A stretch of 64,000 nucleotides of DNA from Siphonodentalium dalli (GCA_032622095.1 CP136061.1:63367127-63431126), one strand, 5' to 3'. Shown: positions 54,401 through 57,141, counted from the stretch's first letter. The notes: generated by a model not told the origin, from the letters alone. A program made the numbers and translations.

Positions 54401-57141
54401 TTACCCAAATACAATGTAAATTTGTGTTGAGTTCAAATCTTAATAAATTGTCTCTTTCATCCCTGAATATACAGATATAGATGTCCCAGAACCCTGGATT
54501 TACAGCTTGCCTAAGTAAAAATATGTGTCCCTGATGTATTGCTGCAACACTACCTTGAGAGTGATGTTGGGTATGGCAAACTGCATGTTTTATGATCGTT
54601 AACAAGTTACCTTCAATTTGTGTTATATACCAGTTGGGGGTGTTACATCTAAATGATATGTCAGGTGTGTGCAGGTGAGAACCGAGAAGGGACATTTAAC
54701 CCCAATATATGCTATAGTTGCATGTATCACCTGTATCTGGGATATCAACATCGCATATCATTGTTTTCCACAAATACATACATGTATGTGTTATTCTTTG
54801 CAAGTGTGGTGTAAAAACGTGGTTGTGATGACACCCTGTATGGTTTCAAATGTTTTACTAATCGGTTTATTGAACATAATTGCTTTATCAAAGACAAGAG
54901 CAGACCAGTACTAGCCTAGCTATTATGCCCAAAAGACGCTATTTGACCGAAACAGACATATACTCCCACATTTATCAATTGTAGATCCACAGGGATTTAC
55001 TTGCCAGTATGCTGACGGATTATGAGTAACAGTCCAAATAAAACAACTGCCAATGTCCTGATCGGATTCCCAAACTGATTATGAATGTCGATGTCATGTT
55101 TATTATATGCACGTGCAGCTATTATTATTAAAGTCGCGCTGTTGTGCGGCACGGTGATTTCCGTAACATTGCGTCGAATCTAGGAGACATTAGACGGATA
55201 CCACAAATAAAACATCGTTAGAAAGGTCAACATTATCTTCTTTATTTCATAAACATAATTATAATAATAATGTTATCAGTATGTGTTTGTGATAAACAAT
55301 AAACCAAAATTGAAATGTGACTCAAAACACCACATCTGTCGGCAGTATTGCGTAACCGATTTTTAGGAAACCCCAAAATAATAATCGTGATGTCATACAG
55401 GTGCTGTCTATATTTAGGCCCGGAAATTCTGTTAATGGCGAACATGCTAGGTATTCGTGTGCACCAATAACTTACTATTGATACCGAATATCTCCCAAAG
55501 ATATATAAGTCGCTAACCAATAAAATCATTTGTATATCTCTGGAAATATTGTATTATTCCCGACAATTGCGCTTAATACAATTCCCGACAATTGCGCTCT
55601 GCCCGCTAAAGCGGGCTGCCGGGATGAACATAAATTATGTCATGCCCGCTTTAGCGGGCTGCCGGGTTGAAAGAGTTAAGCATACTAATTTAATTTAGTT
55701 ATGCATAGAATAATCTCTGTCAAACTGTCTTACAATATATGATTTCTGCACACAGTGCACTAAGGGATCACCTTGGAACACTGTATATGGTGCGTTTATA
55801 GACACTCCGTATTTATTAGCAAGAGATGGACATATGGTACATATGCCCTTGTGGAATACCATCTAGTGTGGGCATACACTTATTAACCTATGACTGATAT
55901 ATGGACCCAAAAATCAGCATTTTCATATAAACAAAGATGAATAACTGTAGAACGAAAAACCTAAACAAAACGATTGAACATGCCATTGAATGTCCTCATA
56001 GTAGTGATCATCCACACAGGCCCCTGGGGAAAATATCAGATATACCAATATATACTATAACAGTGACAAGGTTCACAAGTCCGATTTTGGGAAAAAAACA
56101 CACCATCTATCATATTACTCATAAATTTTCAATATCATTCAAATCAGTCACAATATATTTGAGTGTATCTTATTGGACATGAAATTTCCTTTCCTTTGAT
56201 GTATAATTCCATACTATCTAACGAAAGGAAGTTGTATATCGTACTGAAAACTTGCAATATCTACTTGAAATTTGGGAGTAAAACGGGTCGTCAGTCTCCC
56301 TGTCCGCCTATATATATTCAATAATTCTAAAAATTGTCAACTCAGCCAAAATATGCCCCTGTGTTTGTTATAGGGCATACAATTTTCTTTCGTTTGATAT
56401 ATAACTTGACGAGGTCTATTCAAGCGAAGTCGACATATCACGCGGGGAATTCGCAGGTTTGGCAATTGTGATCGCAAGAATTGAATTGGTGTCTGTGTAT
56501 AATCACTACTTACCGGACAGGGAGACTGACGACCGCTTTTCGTCGATAGGTTTTGCTAGTTTTCGATACGGTATATTGACTTCTGCTCGTTTGATAATAT
56601 CGAATTATACATCAAAAGAAAGGAAATTGCATGGCCAATAAGAAACAATGAAATATATTGTGACTTTTGAGATGATAGATTTTGAGATTTATGAGGAATA
56701 TGATAGACGGTGTGTTTTTCCCGAATTCGGACTTGTGAACCTTGTCACTGTTATAGTATATATTGGTATATCTGGTATTTATCCCCAGGGACCTGTGATC
56801 ATCCATACCAAATTTCATTGAGATCCGAGCATGTTATGACATGAACAGACAATGGACAGACCAAAAAGCCAAAATTTCCAGATAAACGAAGATGAATAAC
56901 TCTAGAATGTAAAATCCGAACAAAACGATTGAAACATTTATTGTAGACTATGAAGATGACAACTTACCCTGACATCCTTTGCAGACCAGTAATCCTGTCT
57001 TAATTATTTTACCATTCTCTTCATTAGTGAAGAACAGACTATCAAAATGGATAACGAAACTGTGAGTCGTAACCTGCTGCTCAGCTTGAGGAACATCTGG
57101 GAATACCTTCAGATTCATCGTCACTTCCATGTTAACTGGAG
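6268..57141 (-). CDS. Receptor-type protein tyrosine phosphatase, 13 internal exons, partial at both ends
   Basis: This is a single-pass membrane enzyme expected to remove phosphate from phosphotyrosine on cytoplasmic substrates, with an adhesion-like ectodomain. The thirteen exons join with phases 1,1,2,1,2,2,0,1,0,0,0,2 and encode about 507 residues. Approximate order: FN3-like ectodomain (1-163), transmembrane helix (about 172-196), juxtamembrane linker (205-240), PTP domain (from about 240). Motifs seen are KNRY, DYINANYI, EFIACQGP, the KC..Y.P segment, WED in place of WPD, and HCSAGVGRTG split between exons 12 and 13. Introns range from 0.46 to 13.6 kb and are packed with transposons. 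The YCNG..PGSEYK segment and single membrane-proximal FN3 resemble R3-group RPTPs; that assignment is inferred. The upstream ectodomain and the final catalytic exon(s) were not found. No second catalytic domain is seen. Confidence 0.92.
6857..6925. repeat. TTCTCCC / GGGAGAA hairpin motif
   Basis: Short inverted repeats CTTCTCCCTAA and AGGGAGAAGTGACTTCTC lie either side of TTTTGTTCT. A close relative is at 22287-22356, and the GAGAAGTGA core recurs in the 26-bp minisatellite at 10599-11099 and in ACTTCTCCC at about 10530-10575. Confidence 0.6.
7215..8962. mobile_element. TIR element carrying the 45-bp satellite
   Basis: CACTGAACTATATGGATATA at the left (about 7235-7254) is inverted at the right as TATATCCATATAGTTCAGTG (about 8948-8967). 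The interior at 7530-7905 is related to 5290-5690 of the larger TIR element, including a block ending in AGATGGCCATCT. No transposase is seen, so it is non-autonomous. The satellite fills its right half. Confidence 0.65.
7945..8895. repeat. 45-bp satellite, about 21 copies
   Basis: The unit is CACTGAGAGCATTCACGCAT followed by GGCTAAACCGTGCAGGTACAGAATA with minor variants. Because 45 is a multiple of three and the unit has no stop in one frame on each strand, long repeat peptides are open both ways (TEYTESIHAWLNHAG forward, MRECSQCILYLHGLA reverse). One unit near 8461 has a 4-bp CATG insertion that shifts the frame. These readings are not credible genes. Confidence 0.95.
9222..9376 (-). CDS. 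RPTP exon 12: atypical WPD loop and first half of the P-loop
   Basis: The acceptor is CTCAACAG and the donor GTAAAC (phase 0 to 2). The exon encodes ADNKDRTIKHFHYSSWED, then FQANLEPDVLIGFI and ETVRQHITEEDMGPLLVHC. The catalytic Cys is in LLVHC. In active PTPs the mobile loop reads WPDHGVP; here it is WEDFQAN at the same length. The general-acid Asp is kept but Pro, Gly and the last Pro are replaced. Confidence 0.95.
9472..9713. mobile_element. CAGTGTCCCCCGA-type element, copy 1
   Basis: It starts CAGTGTCCCCCGAAATG and ends near GTCCCCTGAAATTG...TTCAGGGGA. It belongs with the copies at 13872-14356 and 30315-30981. No coding capacity. 9714-10598 is otherwise unremarkable AT-rich intron. Confidence 0.5.
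10599..11099. repeat. 26-bp minisatellite, about 19 copies
   Basis: The unit is CTTGAATAAAGAGAAGTGAA followed by CTAGTA, nearly identical across about 500 bp, with rare AAAGGG or GTAAAC variants. It sits in the intron between exons 12 and 11. The high identity points to recent expansion. Confidence 0.97.
11416..11541 (-). CDS. RPTP exon 11: KC..Y.P segment
   Basis: This 126-bp, phase 0/0 exon runs from acceptor TTTTACAG to donor GTGAGT. It encodes DKCEEYFPQNLNEPKEYGPY, SVELVKRDECSTFKLG and LLKIKN. It aligns with the 'KC..YWP......yG...V' block. The usual YWP is YFP here, and the usual GD(I/L) is GPYS. It lies between exons 10 and 12 and completes the fold without a gap. Confidence 0.93.
11760..12270. 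mobile_element. Foldback element, arms about 165 bp
   Basis: Sequence 11760-11925 is the reverse complement, with mismatches, of about 12100-12270. Shared blocks include AGTGGTCCTGCAAATGTGCT, ATGCTGTTA and AAAGTTGTCATTTTTGTGGT. The centre (about 175 bp) has no gene. This is a non-autonomous inverted-repeat element in the intron between exons 11 and 10. Confidence 0.8.
12620..13080. repeat. Degenerate about 170-180-bp tandem repeat
   Basis: Units share CAAATTTCATTGAGATC, then 'AACCCATGGCTGAGATA' and 'CCAGATAAATAAAGA'. The same family recurs at 17990-18710, 46100-46225 and 56780-56930. It is non-coding dispersed DNA of unknown origin. Confidence 0.65.
13261..13395 (-). CDS. RPTP exon 10: EFIACQGP motif
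   Basis: This 135-bp, phase 0/0 exon has a TTTCTCAG acceptor and GTATGT donor. It encodes GYNSRREFIACQGPKP, HTIDDTWQMIWEQNVSIMVM and LTNFKEGTR. It matches the 'FIA.QGP.P.T..DFW.M.WE.....IVMLT...E..R' block of classical PTPs throughout. Confidence 0.96.
13872..14356. mobile_element. CAGTGTCCCCCGA-type element, copy 2
   Basis: Ends are CAGTGTCCCCCGACAACG and, inverted, TTCGGGGGACA. The interior has two about 140-bp tandem units with AAAGGGTTAATAACTC and ACTGTAGGAGGAG. It is closely related to 30315-30981. 14357-15740 holds no recognisable gene; a short cluster of CGATTAG/GACTAATCG motifs lies at about 14520-14590. Confidence 0.7.
15740..16300. repeat. Tandem about 170-bp repeat
   Basis: At least three diverged units share AAAATCCAAGATGG, ATGTTTT, AATGACCCCAAA and CATGACAAATTTCAT. 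No coding function is seen. Confidence 0.7.
16316..16340. repeat. (CA)n microsatellite
   Basis: About 12 CA dinucleotides lie in the intron between exons 10 and 9. Confidence 0.9.
16563..16639 (-). CDS. RPTP exon 9: DYINANYI motif
   Basis: The acceptor is CCTTTTCAG and the donor GTAGGT (phase 1 to 0). The exon encodes DHTRVVLEKTEHNDFSDYIN, then ANYIP. DHTRV and DYINANYI are conserved core strands of PTP domains. Confidence 0.95.
17289..17765 (+). mobile_element. Two-hairpin foldback element, copy 1
   Basis: Both ends carry GAATGAGGTC... and ...GACCTCATTC within the shared GTGTGCCTGTCA motif, and each end is itself a hairpin built from GAATTTAGTG and CACTAAATTCACC. It is the reverse complement of the copy at 52594-53044. 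A 76-codon frame (17339-17569) resembles the minus-strand frame of the other copy because of that homology; no known protein is recognised. Confidence 0.78.
17990..18710. repeat. Degenerate 'TTTCATTGAGAT' tandem repeats
   Basis: Four or more diverged units of the family at 12620-13080 (TTTCATTGAGATCTGATAA, CCTTGACTGAGATATCTG, GAAAGCACTCCC). Confidence 0.65.
18778..20500. repeat. Tandem array of about 120-bp units flanked by CTGT runs
   Basis: Units share 'CGCCGATT(G/T)CCACCAAA', 'AATCATCCCCATGATATGA', 'GAATCTAAT(G/C)GTGTGGTTTAA' and a G-rich segment. About a dozen diverged units are visible. A (CTGT)n run and the block after it (18778-18900) recur at 20138-20270, so the array itself is composite. 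There is no intact reading frame. 20501-21554 holds nothing I recognise. Confidence 0.75.
21555..21596 (-). repeat. Short inverted copy of the ACTAGCAGG head
   Basis: CTGGGCAACGCCGGGTAACC is followed by CTGCTAGTA, the reverse complement of the head of the RTE-tail-like family seen at 22368 and 59657-64000. It lies about 35 bp downstream of the donor of exon 8. Confidence 0.6.
21631..21721 (-). CDS. RPTP exon 8: KNRY loop
   Basis: The acceptor is GTTTCAG and the donor GTAAGC (phase 0 to 1). The exon encodes ELGKLSLEYPATVCRTEENV, then GKNRYGNIMP. KNRY is the phosphotyrosine-recognition loop of classical PTPs and is intact here. The next exon supplies F-DHTRV. Confidence 0.95.
21880..22218. mobile_element. 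pogo/Tigger-like MITE, copy A
   Basis: It starts TA|CAGTAATGCCCTAAGTAA and ends in the inverted form GATTATTTAGGGCAT..TGTA. TA flanks and a CAGT terminus fit Tc1/mariner-pogo MITEs. Inner TIR blocks (CTTAACCACAGCAGAATTAT) match copies at 27133, 35957, 44788 and 53403. This is the longest copy at 339 bp, with extra interior DNA. Confidence 0.75.
22287..22356. repeat. Second TTCTCCC/GGGAGAA motif copy
   Basis: It shares ATCTCTT..AAAATGTGCCACTT and AGGGAGAAGTGACTT with 6857-6925. Confidence 0.55.
22368..23122 (+). mobile_element. Short RTE-tail-like element with internal tandem units
   Basis: It starts TACTAGCAGGTGGACCCGAC and ends with AAATCGGTTCGGTCGTTTAG, ACACACAGACAGACAGACAC and a short AT tail. 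Such heads and tails are common on short non-autonomous elements in many invertebrates, often linked to RTE-type LINEs; that link is inferred. The interior has four about 145-bp units with GACCTTGAATTGA and TCAAGGTCA. A reverse frame at 22868-23095 is not a gene. Confidence 0.65.
23123..24279. other. Intron sequence without recognised gene
   Basis: Only weak inverted blocks around 23690-23930 (ATCAATCTATAATAGCCC and its near complement) are seen. Confidence 0.5.
24280..24345. repeat. GC-rich CAGCTCGCCCCA minisatellite
   Basis: Four short copies of GGCCAGCTCGCCCCA-like units stand out from the AT-rich surroundings. Confidence 0.6.
24606..25314 (-). pseudogene. C-terminal fragment of a MULE-type transposase, two exons, frameshifted
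   Basis: Exon a (25314-25124) and exon b (24883-24606) join as AAAG|GC across GTGTGT...TTCAG to give RTNNEFKGWHRRLN, the signature near the C-terminus of Mutator-like (MULE) transposases and related FLYWCH-associated proteins. Exon b ends in LYLKNKASRGAAAN and stop. In exon a the family-like IIALPFLPSQHIRDTFDAL lies in one frame and LCDYVQRQWLDSSTFLIEEW in another, with the shift at an AAAAA run near 25220. The catalytic core is not present, so it is a decayed remnant. A domesticated gene is less likely because of the frameshift. Confidence 0.72.
25386..27130. other. Intron sequence without recognised gene
   Basis: AT-rich DNA with one run of nine C at about 26596 and no family I could place. 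Short frames here show no motif. Confidence 0.5.
27133..27290. mobile_element. pogo/Tigger-like MITE, copy B (complete)
   Basis: A 158-bp element with TA on both sides. The left end CAGTAATGCCCCAAGTAATT is inverted at the right as AATTACTTTGGGCATTACTG. TIRs run about 55 bp, through CCACAGCAGAATTATGGGTA. It is the cleanest family member. Confidence 0.9.
27541..29368. mobile_element. TTAA-flanked TIR transposon, 1.83 kb (outer)
   Basis: TTAA at 27537-27540 and 29369-29372 flank AGGTACTCAATCCGATCAGA and its inverted partner TCTGATTGGACTGAGTACCT. The TIRs continue past TTCGAGTCGAGGAACC for about 100 bp. TTAA duplications are typical of piggyBac and Kolobok; the AGG terminus is not the usual CCC of piggyBac, so Kolobok-like is favoured by inference. 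No transposase is seen. A second TIR element (27649-29097) lies inside, and an extra hairpin sits at 29170-29275. Confidence 0.88.
27649..29097. mobile_element. Inner TIR element with CACACCTCA arrays
   Basis: The left end ATCCCTTACAGTTTTGCAGT is inverted at the right as ACTGCAAAACTATAAGGGAT. Just inside each end is an array of CACACCTCA-like motifs (27664-27905 and 28810-29070), including palindromes such as ACACCTCGTGTGAGGTGT. The middle has an 82-codon frame (27855-28103) with no recognised domain. Subterminal motif arrays are where transposases of several superfamilies bind; that role is inferred. Confidence 0.8.
29831..30053. mobile_element. piggyBac-like MITE, copy 1
   Basis: TTAA|CCCTTTCGTGATGGGCTC at the left and GCTCCGGTTATGGAAGGA|TTAA at the right. 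TTAA duplication with a CCCT terminus is the piggyBac signature. Interior motifs CCATAGGGAGCC and TATATAAGAGAATGCA are shared with 31715 and 50165. A partial, end-less copy follows at 30062-30260. Confidence 0.8.
30315..30981. mobile_element. CAGTGTCCCCCGA-type element, copy 3
   Basis: Ends are CAGTGTCCCCCGACAACATG and GTCGGGGGACA. The interior has three about 155-bp tandem units (AACTGTAGGAGGAGT, ACCATGAAGGTACCCAATCT). Apparent minus-strand frames are repeat by-products. 30982-31714 has nothing recognisable. Confidence 0.75.
31715..31979. mobile_element. piggyBac-like MITE, copy 2
   Basis: The left end is decayed (CCATTTCATGATGGAAGC); the right end ATGAAAGGG|TTAA is preceded by a second, inner end-like sequence AATCATGAAAGGG. 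It shares TATATAAGAGAATGCA with the other copies. 31984-33309 has no gene I can support. Confidence 0.7.
33310..33600. repeat. Array of TTGCGCTTAAGCGCAA-like palindromes, left
   Basis: About a dozen variants of an (A/G)CGCAATTAATTGC.CTTAAG unit, each a near-palindrome around CTTAAG or AATT. The array is preceded by GCCAATTTGACATTT, which also precedes the related array at 34256. Confidence 0.85.
33845..34150. repeat. Diverged direct duplication, about 215-bp spacing
   Basis: Around 33838-33930 (CATATGAAGGAAGCAGGTCC, then GTGACACCATATTC) and 34055-34145 (CATATGAGGTAAGCAAGCCC, then GTGATACCACATTC) the sequence is related. Confidence 0.6.
34256..34410. repeat. Array of TTGCGCTTAAGCGCAA-like palindromes, right
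   Basis: It begins GCCAAATTGACATTT, like the left array, then carries about six copies of the CTTAAG-centred palindrome spaced by AATGAATCCCTTA-like DNA. Confidence 0.8.
34840..35190. repeat. Low-complexity CATGAA/TTCTTGAA region
   Basis: Frequent TTCTTGAAA, TTCATGA and CATGAAA motifs in both orientations, without a fixed period. It lies just downstream of exon 7's donor. Confidence 0.55.
35357..35438 (-). CDS. RPTP exon 7: start of the phosphatase domain
   Basis: The acceptor is TATATTGCAG and the donor GTGAGT (phase 2 to 0). The exon encodes RPVNMMDFSEYLDKMHGNKD and KLFSELWK. The 'RP(I/V)...F..Y...M......F..E' pattern is the N-terminal helix of receptor tyrosine phosphatase catalytic domains. 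Confidence 0.92.
35513..35598. repeat. Short hairpin element
   Basis: AAAAATTGTAG is complementary to CTACAATTTTT, and an inner GTGCTCATTGAGCAC hairpin lies between. It is about 75 bp upstream of exon 7 on the minus strand. Confidence 0.6.
35957..36053. mobile_element. pogo/Tigger-like MITE, half copy C
   Basis: Only the right half is present: TTCTGCTGTGGTTAAGGAG, then ATTTAGGGCATTACTG|TA. It ends 27 bp before the DIRS-like element. Confidence 0.75.
36081..36360. repeat. DIRS terminal repeat, 3' side
   Basis: 36081-36207 is a G/C-richer terminal block; 36208-36355 is the inverted partner of the right terminal repeat, containing TGATTGGCCAGTCCACTCAA and TATATAAAGTCC. Confidence 0.8.
36516..36642. 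repeat. DIRS internal complementary region
   Basis: This 127-bp block is the reverse complement of 36081-36207 (GCACTGTTTATC...GAGTGACGAGGAGG). In DIRS elements such a region templates rejoining of the ends during circle formation; that role is inferred from the position next to the recombinase ORF. Confidence 0.7.
36860..38087 (-). pseudogene. DIRS tyrosine recombinase, broken
   Basis: The open part (38087-37314, 257 residues) includes RKQYDLAWRKWYLW, an N-terminal core-binding segment of phage-integrase-like recombinases, and ends at a stop after RLYA. The C-terminal catalytic part continues in the same frame beyond that stop: GVSIKTIMTVANWSSAETFH, then QFYYR, with the expected nucleophile Tyr near FYYR. 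A second in-frame stop occurs after NTTIAR. Positions 36886-37030 and 37031-37175 are a tandem duplication of 145 bp repeating the C-terminal coding sequence. Confidence 0.82.
36886..37175. repeat. 145-bp tandem duplication in the recombinase
   Basis: Two nearly identical copies, each beginning CAGCTGTAGCTATAGCTGTT, with a single C/T difference seen. The join places a second recombinase tail out of context. Confidence 0.93.
38303..39541 (-). CDS. DIRS reverse transcriptase / RNase H
   Basis: An uninterrupted 412-residue frame. RT blocks: GGFSPIINLKPLNQF (about 29-43), TSLDLSDAYLSVRI (68-81), FGLCVGPRRF (105-114) and the catalytic YIDD (135-138). RNase H follows: QSDASMAGWG (D296), ELLAIFYGL (E327), RSDNTTAI (D352) and IPDKLSR (D402). 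This RT with an adjacent RNase H is typical of DIRS elements. Its frame is open upstream of the first Met (IGDMIQKGA), so the Met is not the true start; the gag-side frame overlaps as ATGA. Confidence 0.92.
   Translation of the reverse strand: MIQKGAVCPSSHEPEEFISHLFLTTKKTGGFSPIINLKPLNQFIEYHHFKQETIEFVLHSISQNDFMTSLDLSDAYLSVRIHEEHHKYLKFIWDNQLYEFKVLCFGLCVGPRRFTKILKPVYTTLRIEGIKCWYYIDDSCFIHSDSYLRECHTIQAANLLSSLGFSINIKKSQMTYLGFLIDTIKFKVFLPNAKVEAIISKSHSVLNSKRLSIRQLAELIGLYVSATRAVTLSRLYYRALEEVKVKALSKNQDDYDATVHLTSESKNDINWWVHNIRSNNGIPIRPPPISVYLQSDASMAGWGSCCLDTVANGRWPQPIYHNINYLELLAIFYGLRSLCDDMSHIQICIRSDNTTAISYINKHGGSVKPLLNLAKSILLWAHDKMIHLLATHIAGRHNIIPDKLSRNFNDAF
39538..40281 (-). pseudogene. DIRS gag/linker segment, frameshifted from the RT
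   Basis: A 247-residue frame ending in TGA overlapping the RT Met. The C-terminal W..LTTNQWILNAISGHKIEF resembles the linker before RT in DIRS polyproteins, then leaves frame near 39580. An Arg-rich block (RRISPRRISLRRKLPGRKF) encoded by a short repeat at about 39770-39870 is likely nucleic-acid binding. Confidence 0.7.
40284..41181 (-). pseudogene. DIRS gag-like ORFs, split by frameshift
   Basis: Two overlapping frames (41181-40612 and 40721-40284) form one gag-like region. The first is Lys/Ser/Pro-rich with repeated APKERTA and a coiled-coil-like RLEKEVLELKQQLNRAKQQT; the second is highly acidic (EFSDTEEPIPTEQDEDYQDE). They overlap by about 110 bp in different frames, so a frameshift is likely. 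Confidence 0.65.
41240..43574 (+). mobile_element. L2/CR1-like LINE, 5' truncated, nested in the DIRS element
   Basis: The fragment lacks the endonuclease and starts in the linker before RT (NPWFNDTILQEKRARRK). It ends with GACTGTAAAGCGCATTGAAA, AATGCGTTCTTTAAATG and an (AAT)n tail, the hairpin-plus-ATT tail style of L2-type LINEs. It lies on the opposite strand to the DIRS genes, between their 5' end and gag. The 3' junction is clear; the 5' junction near 41240 is approximate. Confidence 0.85.
41257..43300 (+). pseudogene. LINE reverse transcriptase, frameshifted
   Basis: Three frames follow each other: 41257-41484 (pre-RT), 41496-41717 (linker) and 41774-43162 (RT, 462 residues). In the last, YRPVSNLSF (49-57), QSAYRKFHSCETAL (84-97), LDLSAAFDTCDH (119-130), GVPQGSILGPLLF (177-189) and YVDD (210-213) are the fingers/palm motifs of CR1/L2-group LINEs. 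A C-terminal WNSLPLDTRRADTVSGFKKS continues out of frame to about 43300. At least three frame breaks make it inactive. Confidence 0.87.
43521..43802 (-). pseudogene. DIRS 5' coding remnant upstream of the LINE
   Basis: A 93-codon frame (NAQLREKFEASINTAS, PIGKIGDAQFPEIILDD) lies between the right terminal repeat and the LINE on the DIRS coding strand. It may be the N-terminal part of the DIRS gag, separated from the rest by the LINE. No domain is recognised. Confidence 0.4.
43866..44056. repeat. DIRS terminal repeat, 5' side
   Basis: It is the inverted partner of 36208-36355, ending outward in GCACTGTTTATCCCGACTCG and GAGTGTAGATATGAG. Confidence 0.8.
43904..43913 (-). promoter_or_regulatory. 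Putative TATA box of the DIRS element
   Basis: TATATAAAGT on the minus strand sits inside the 5' terminal repeat, upstream of the DIRS coding region; the same box is in the other terminal repeat, inverted. Promoter function is inferred. Confidence 0.5.
44378..44745 (+). mobile_element. tRNA-headed SINE with LINE-type tail
   Basis: The head has an A-box-like GTGGTCCAGTGGAC and a B-box-like GAGTTTCAATCC about 60 bp apart, as in tRNA-derived SINEs. A unique middle (ACTGAGTACCTGGTCAGGAG) follows. The tail ATGTAAAGCGCATTAAAACT, then GTGCTATATAAATGCATT, closely matches the 3' end of the LINE at 43503-43560. It lies in the intron between exons 7 and 6, about 150 bp from exon 6. Confidence 0.8.
44788..44863. 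mobile_element. pogo/Tigger-like MITE, copy D
   Basis: A 76-bp internally deleted copy: TA|CAGTAATGCCCTAAATAAT ... ATTATTTAGGGCAC..GTG|TA. It lies 27 bp from the donor of exon 6. Confidence 0.8.
44890..44988 (-). CDS. RPTP exon 6: juxtamembrane linker
   Basis: This 99-bp exon runs from acceptor TTTTTTATAG to donor GTAAGA, phase 2 at both ends. It encodes a polar, acidic linker, QGKEDLTEVVSLTETASVAQ, then TIEETPLDIERQR. It joins WWRKR of the membrane exon to RPVNMMDF of the catalytic domain, as expected for the cytoplasmic linker of a receptor phosphatase. It has no catalytic motif; it is supported by splice sites, phase and position. Confidence 0.87.
45370..45890. repeat. AGTCGAAAAAGGGTCATAACTC-type repeat with GGAC microsatellite
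   Basis: Two degenerate units (GAATTTT..AAGTC.AAAAAGGG, CATAACTCT) are followed by a (GGACGGAA/GGAC)n run at about 45764-45840. Its end ATCTCCATCGGAGATCGGGG is a short hairpin. Several frames cross it; none is credible. Confidence 0.65.
46223..46358. repeat. 68-bp tandem duplication
   Basis: Two exact-looking copies starting ACGGTGAATGAGTACAACAC and ending GGGGTACGCATCT; an about 88-bp partial duplication with AAGATGCTTTTGTC follows (46359-46520). Confidence 0.9.
46530..47470. repeat. 161-bp tandem array, about 5.5 copies
   Basis: The repeat spacing of CCGAGATATTGTTGCA is 160-162 bp. Units share CATATACCAAATATTGTTGA, GAGTTATCGCGCTAACGGTG and GACAAACTAAGACCCATAAC. It ends at GTCGAGTTTTTGAAAAACTC, a short hairpin (47610-47634). 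Confidence 0.92.
47674..49955. mobile_element. Element bounded by inverted 18-bp satellites
   Basis: The left end has about nine 18-bp units of type TACGGACCCTGGCTCTTA (47681-47846); the right end has about seven of the inverted form TCCGTAAAAGCCAGGG (49805-49945). GCGGCTGATACGGACCC at the left is mirrored near GGTCCGTATCAGCCG at the right. The 2-kb interior has a hairpin and no gene. The superfamily is unknown. Confidence 0.7.
48672..48822. repeat. Large near-perfect hairpin
   Basis: Arms of about 70 bp: TCTACAACGAGTCCCCAGTT... and ...AACTGGGGACGAGTTGTAGA, with the inner AGGTCTGGGCCGAGCC / AGGTCCAGACCT pair and almost no loop. 48823-49804 is otherwise without recognised features. Confidence 0.9.
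50014..50137 (-). CDS. RPTP exon 5: transmembrane segment
   Basis: The acceptor is CTGTTGCAG and the donor GTGAGT (phases 1 to 2). The exon encodes an acidic stub, EPDDTDNGA, then a long hydrophobic helix beginning LIGGIVGGILAALIVIALIV, then the basic stop-transfer WWRKR. The GG..GG spacing is a small-residue motif often linked to helix pairing. A piggyBac-like MITE ends only 27 bases upstream of this exon. Confidence 0.93.
50165..50399. mobile_element. piggyBac-like MITE, copy 3, beside the transmembrane exon
   Basis: TTAA|CTCTTTCATGATGGGAGC ... AGCTCCAGTCATGGAAAAG|TTAA, 235 bp. Its left TTAA lies 24-27 bases upstream of exon 5 on the coding strand, so the TTAAC there sits where a branch point is expected. 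Confidence 0.83.
50404..51614. other. Intron sequence without recognised gene
   Basis: No repeat family with clear ends was seen. Short frames show no domain. Confidence 0.5.
51615..51688 (-). CDS. RPTP exon 4: end of the FN3-like ectodomain
   Basis: This 74-bp exon runs from a TTTTTAG acceptor (phase 2) to a GTAAGT donor (phase 1). It encodes VQGFSCTSGGCIVSSLYGPY, then ITQT, following directly on SEYK of the previous exon to give a typical last FN3 strand. Two cysteines five residues apart could form a local disulphide, which is inferred. Confidence 0.87.
51884..51908. repeat. C25 homopolymer
   Basis: A run of 25 C just upstream of exon 4 on the minus strand; a likely length polymorphism or assembly weak point. 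Confidence 0.95.
52373..52487 (-). CDS. RPTP exon 3: ectodomain with RRKR site
   Basis: The acceptor ATTTCAG is followed by codons for GARRKRSTESYTIGSD, and the exon ends in YCNGGLTPGSEYK with donor GTATGT in phase 2. The YCNG..P...Y segment matches the last FN3 strands in R3-type RPTPs. RRKR fits the R-X-K/R-R consensus of furin-like proprotein convertases; several RPTPs are known to be cleaved in the ectodomain to give non-covalent heterodimers. Cleavage here is inferred. Confidence 0.88.
52594..53044 (-). mobile_element. Two-hairpin foldback element, copy 2
   Basis: It is the reverse complement of the element at 17289-17765. Ends: CAGGCTGAGTTTA...GCCTGTCATTTGCAGAATGA and the inverted form ending AAACTCAGGCTG. 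Each end is a hairpin of about 95 bp. The shared centre reads FPNGEYCD..LGT.IMQCVVCQFGD in one frame in both copies; no protein family is recognised. Confidence 0.8.
53403..53590. mobile_element. pogo/Tigger-like MITE, half copy E, with 30-bp tandem
   Basis: TA|CAGTAATGCTCTAAATAA and the inner TIR are present; the right end is missing. The interior GGAAAGCTCTCATTGGGTAA unit (30 bp) is tandemly repeated three times. Confidence 0.75.
53818..53943 (-). CDS. RPTP exon 2: ectodomain linker
   Basis: The acceptor TTTTCAG precedes a 126-bp exon with a GTATGG donor, phase 1 at both ends. It encodes a charged, aromatic stretch including FDKYPNWHKAKAEEFKNLF. No motif is recognised alone, but the position between the FN3-like exon and the YCNG exon, and the phase match on both sides, support it. 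R3 RPTPs have a comparable Trp/Tyr/Lys-rich stretch here. The open frame continues past the donor to about 53660, so an alternative 3' boundary is possible. Confidence 0.75.
53944..55558. other. Intron sequence without recognised gene
   Basis: No phosphatase exon, repeat family or RNA gene was recognised. A frame at 54387-54695 (minus) lacks flanking splice sites that fit. Confidence 0.5.
55560..55680. repeat. Paired GCCCGCTTTAGCGGGC hairpins
   Basis: TGCCCGCTAAAGCGGGCTGC and, 33 bp on, TGCCCGCTTTAGCGGGCTGC, each a perfect 16-bp palindrome followed by CGGG. A short direct repeat CCCGACAATTGCGCT precedes them twice. Confidence 0.85.
56005..56800. mobile_element. About 800-bp foldback element
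   Basis: 56005-56290 pairs with about 56500-56800. Matching blocks include ACAGTGACAAGGTTCACAAG with CTTGTGAACCTTGTCACTGT, GATGTATAATTC with GAATTATACATC, and GACGACC/GTCGTC near the centre. The loop is about 200 bp. No coding region; transcribed with the host intron it could form a long hairpin RNA. Confidence 0.82.
56968..57141 (-). CDS. RPTP exon 1 of those visible: FN3-like strand segment
   Basis: The acceptor is TTTATCCAG and the donor GTAAGT. The exon encodes PVNMEVTMNLKV, then SFVIHFDSLFF and NEENGKIIKTGLLVCKGCQ. The pattern of a buried segment, then 'ENG.I..yg.iV', is typical of the membrane-proximal FN3-like domain of R3 RPTPs such as PTPRB and PTPRJ. It ends in phase 1, matching the next exon. 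A second AG six bases downstream, at 57135, would also be usable. Exons further upstream were not recognised in 57142-64000. Confidence 0.8.
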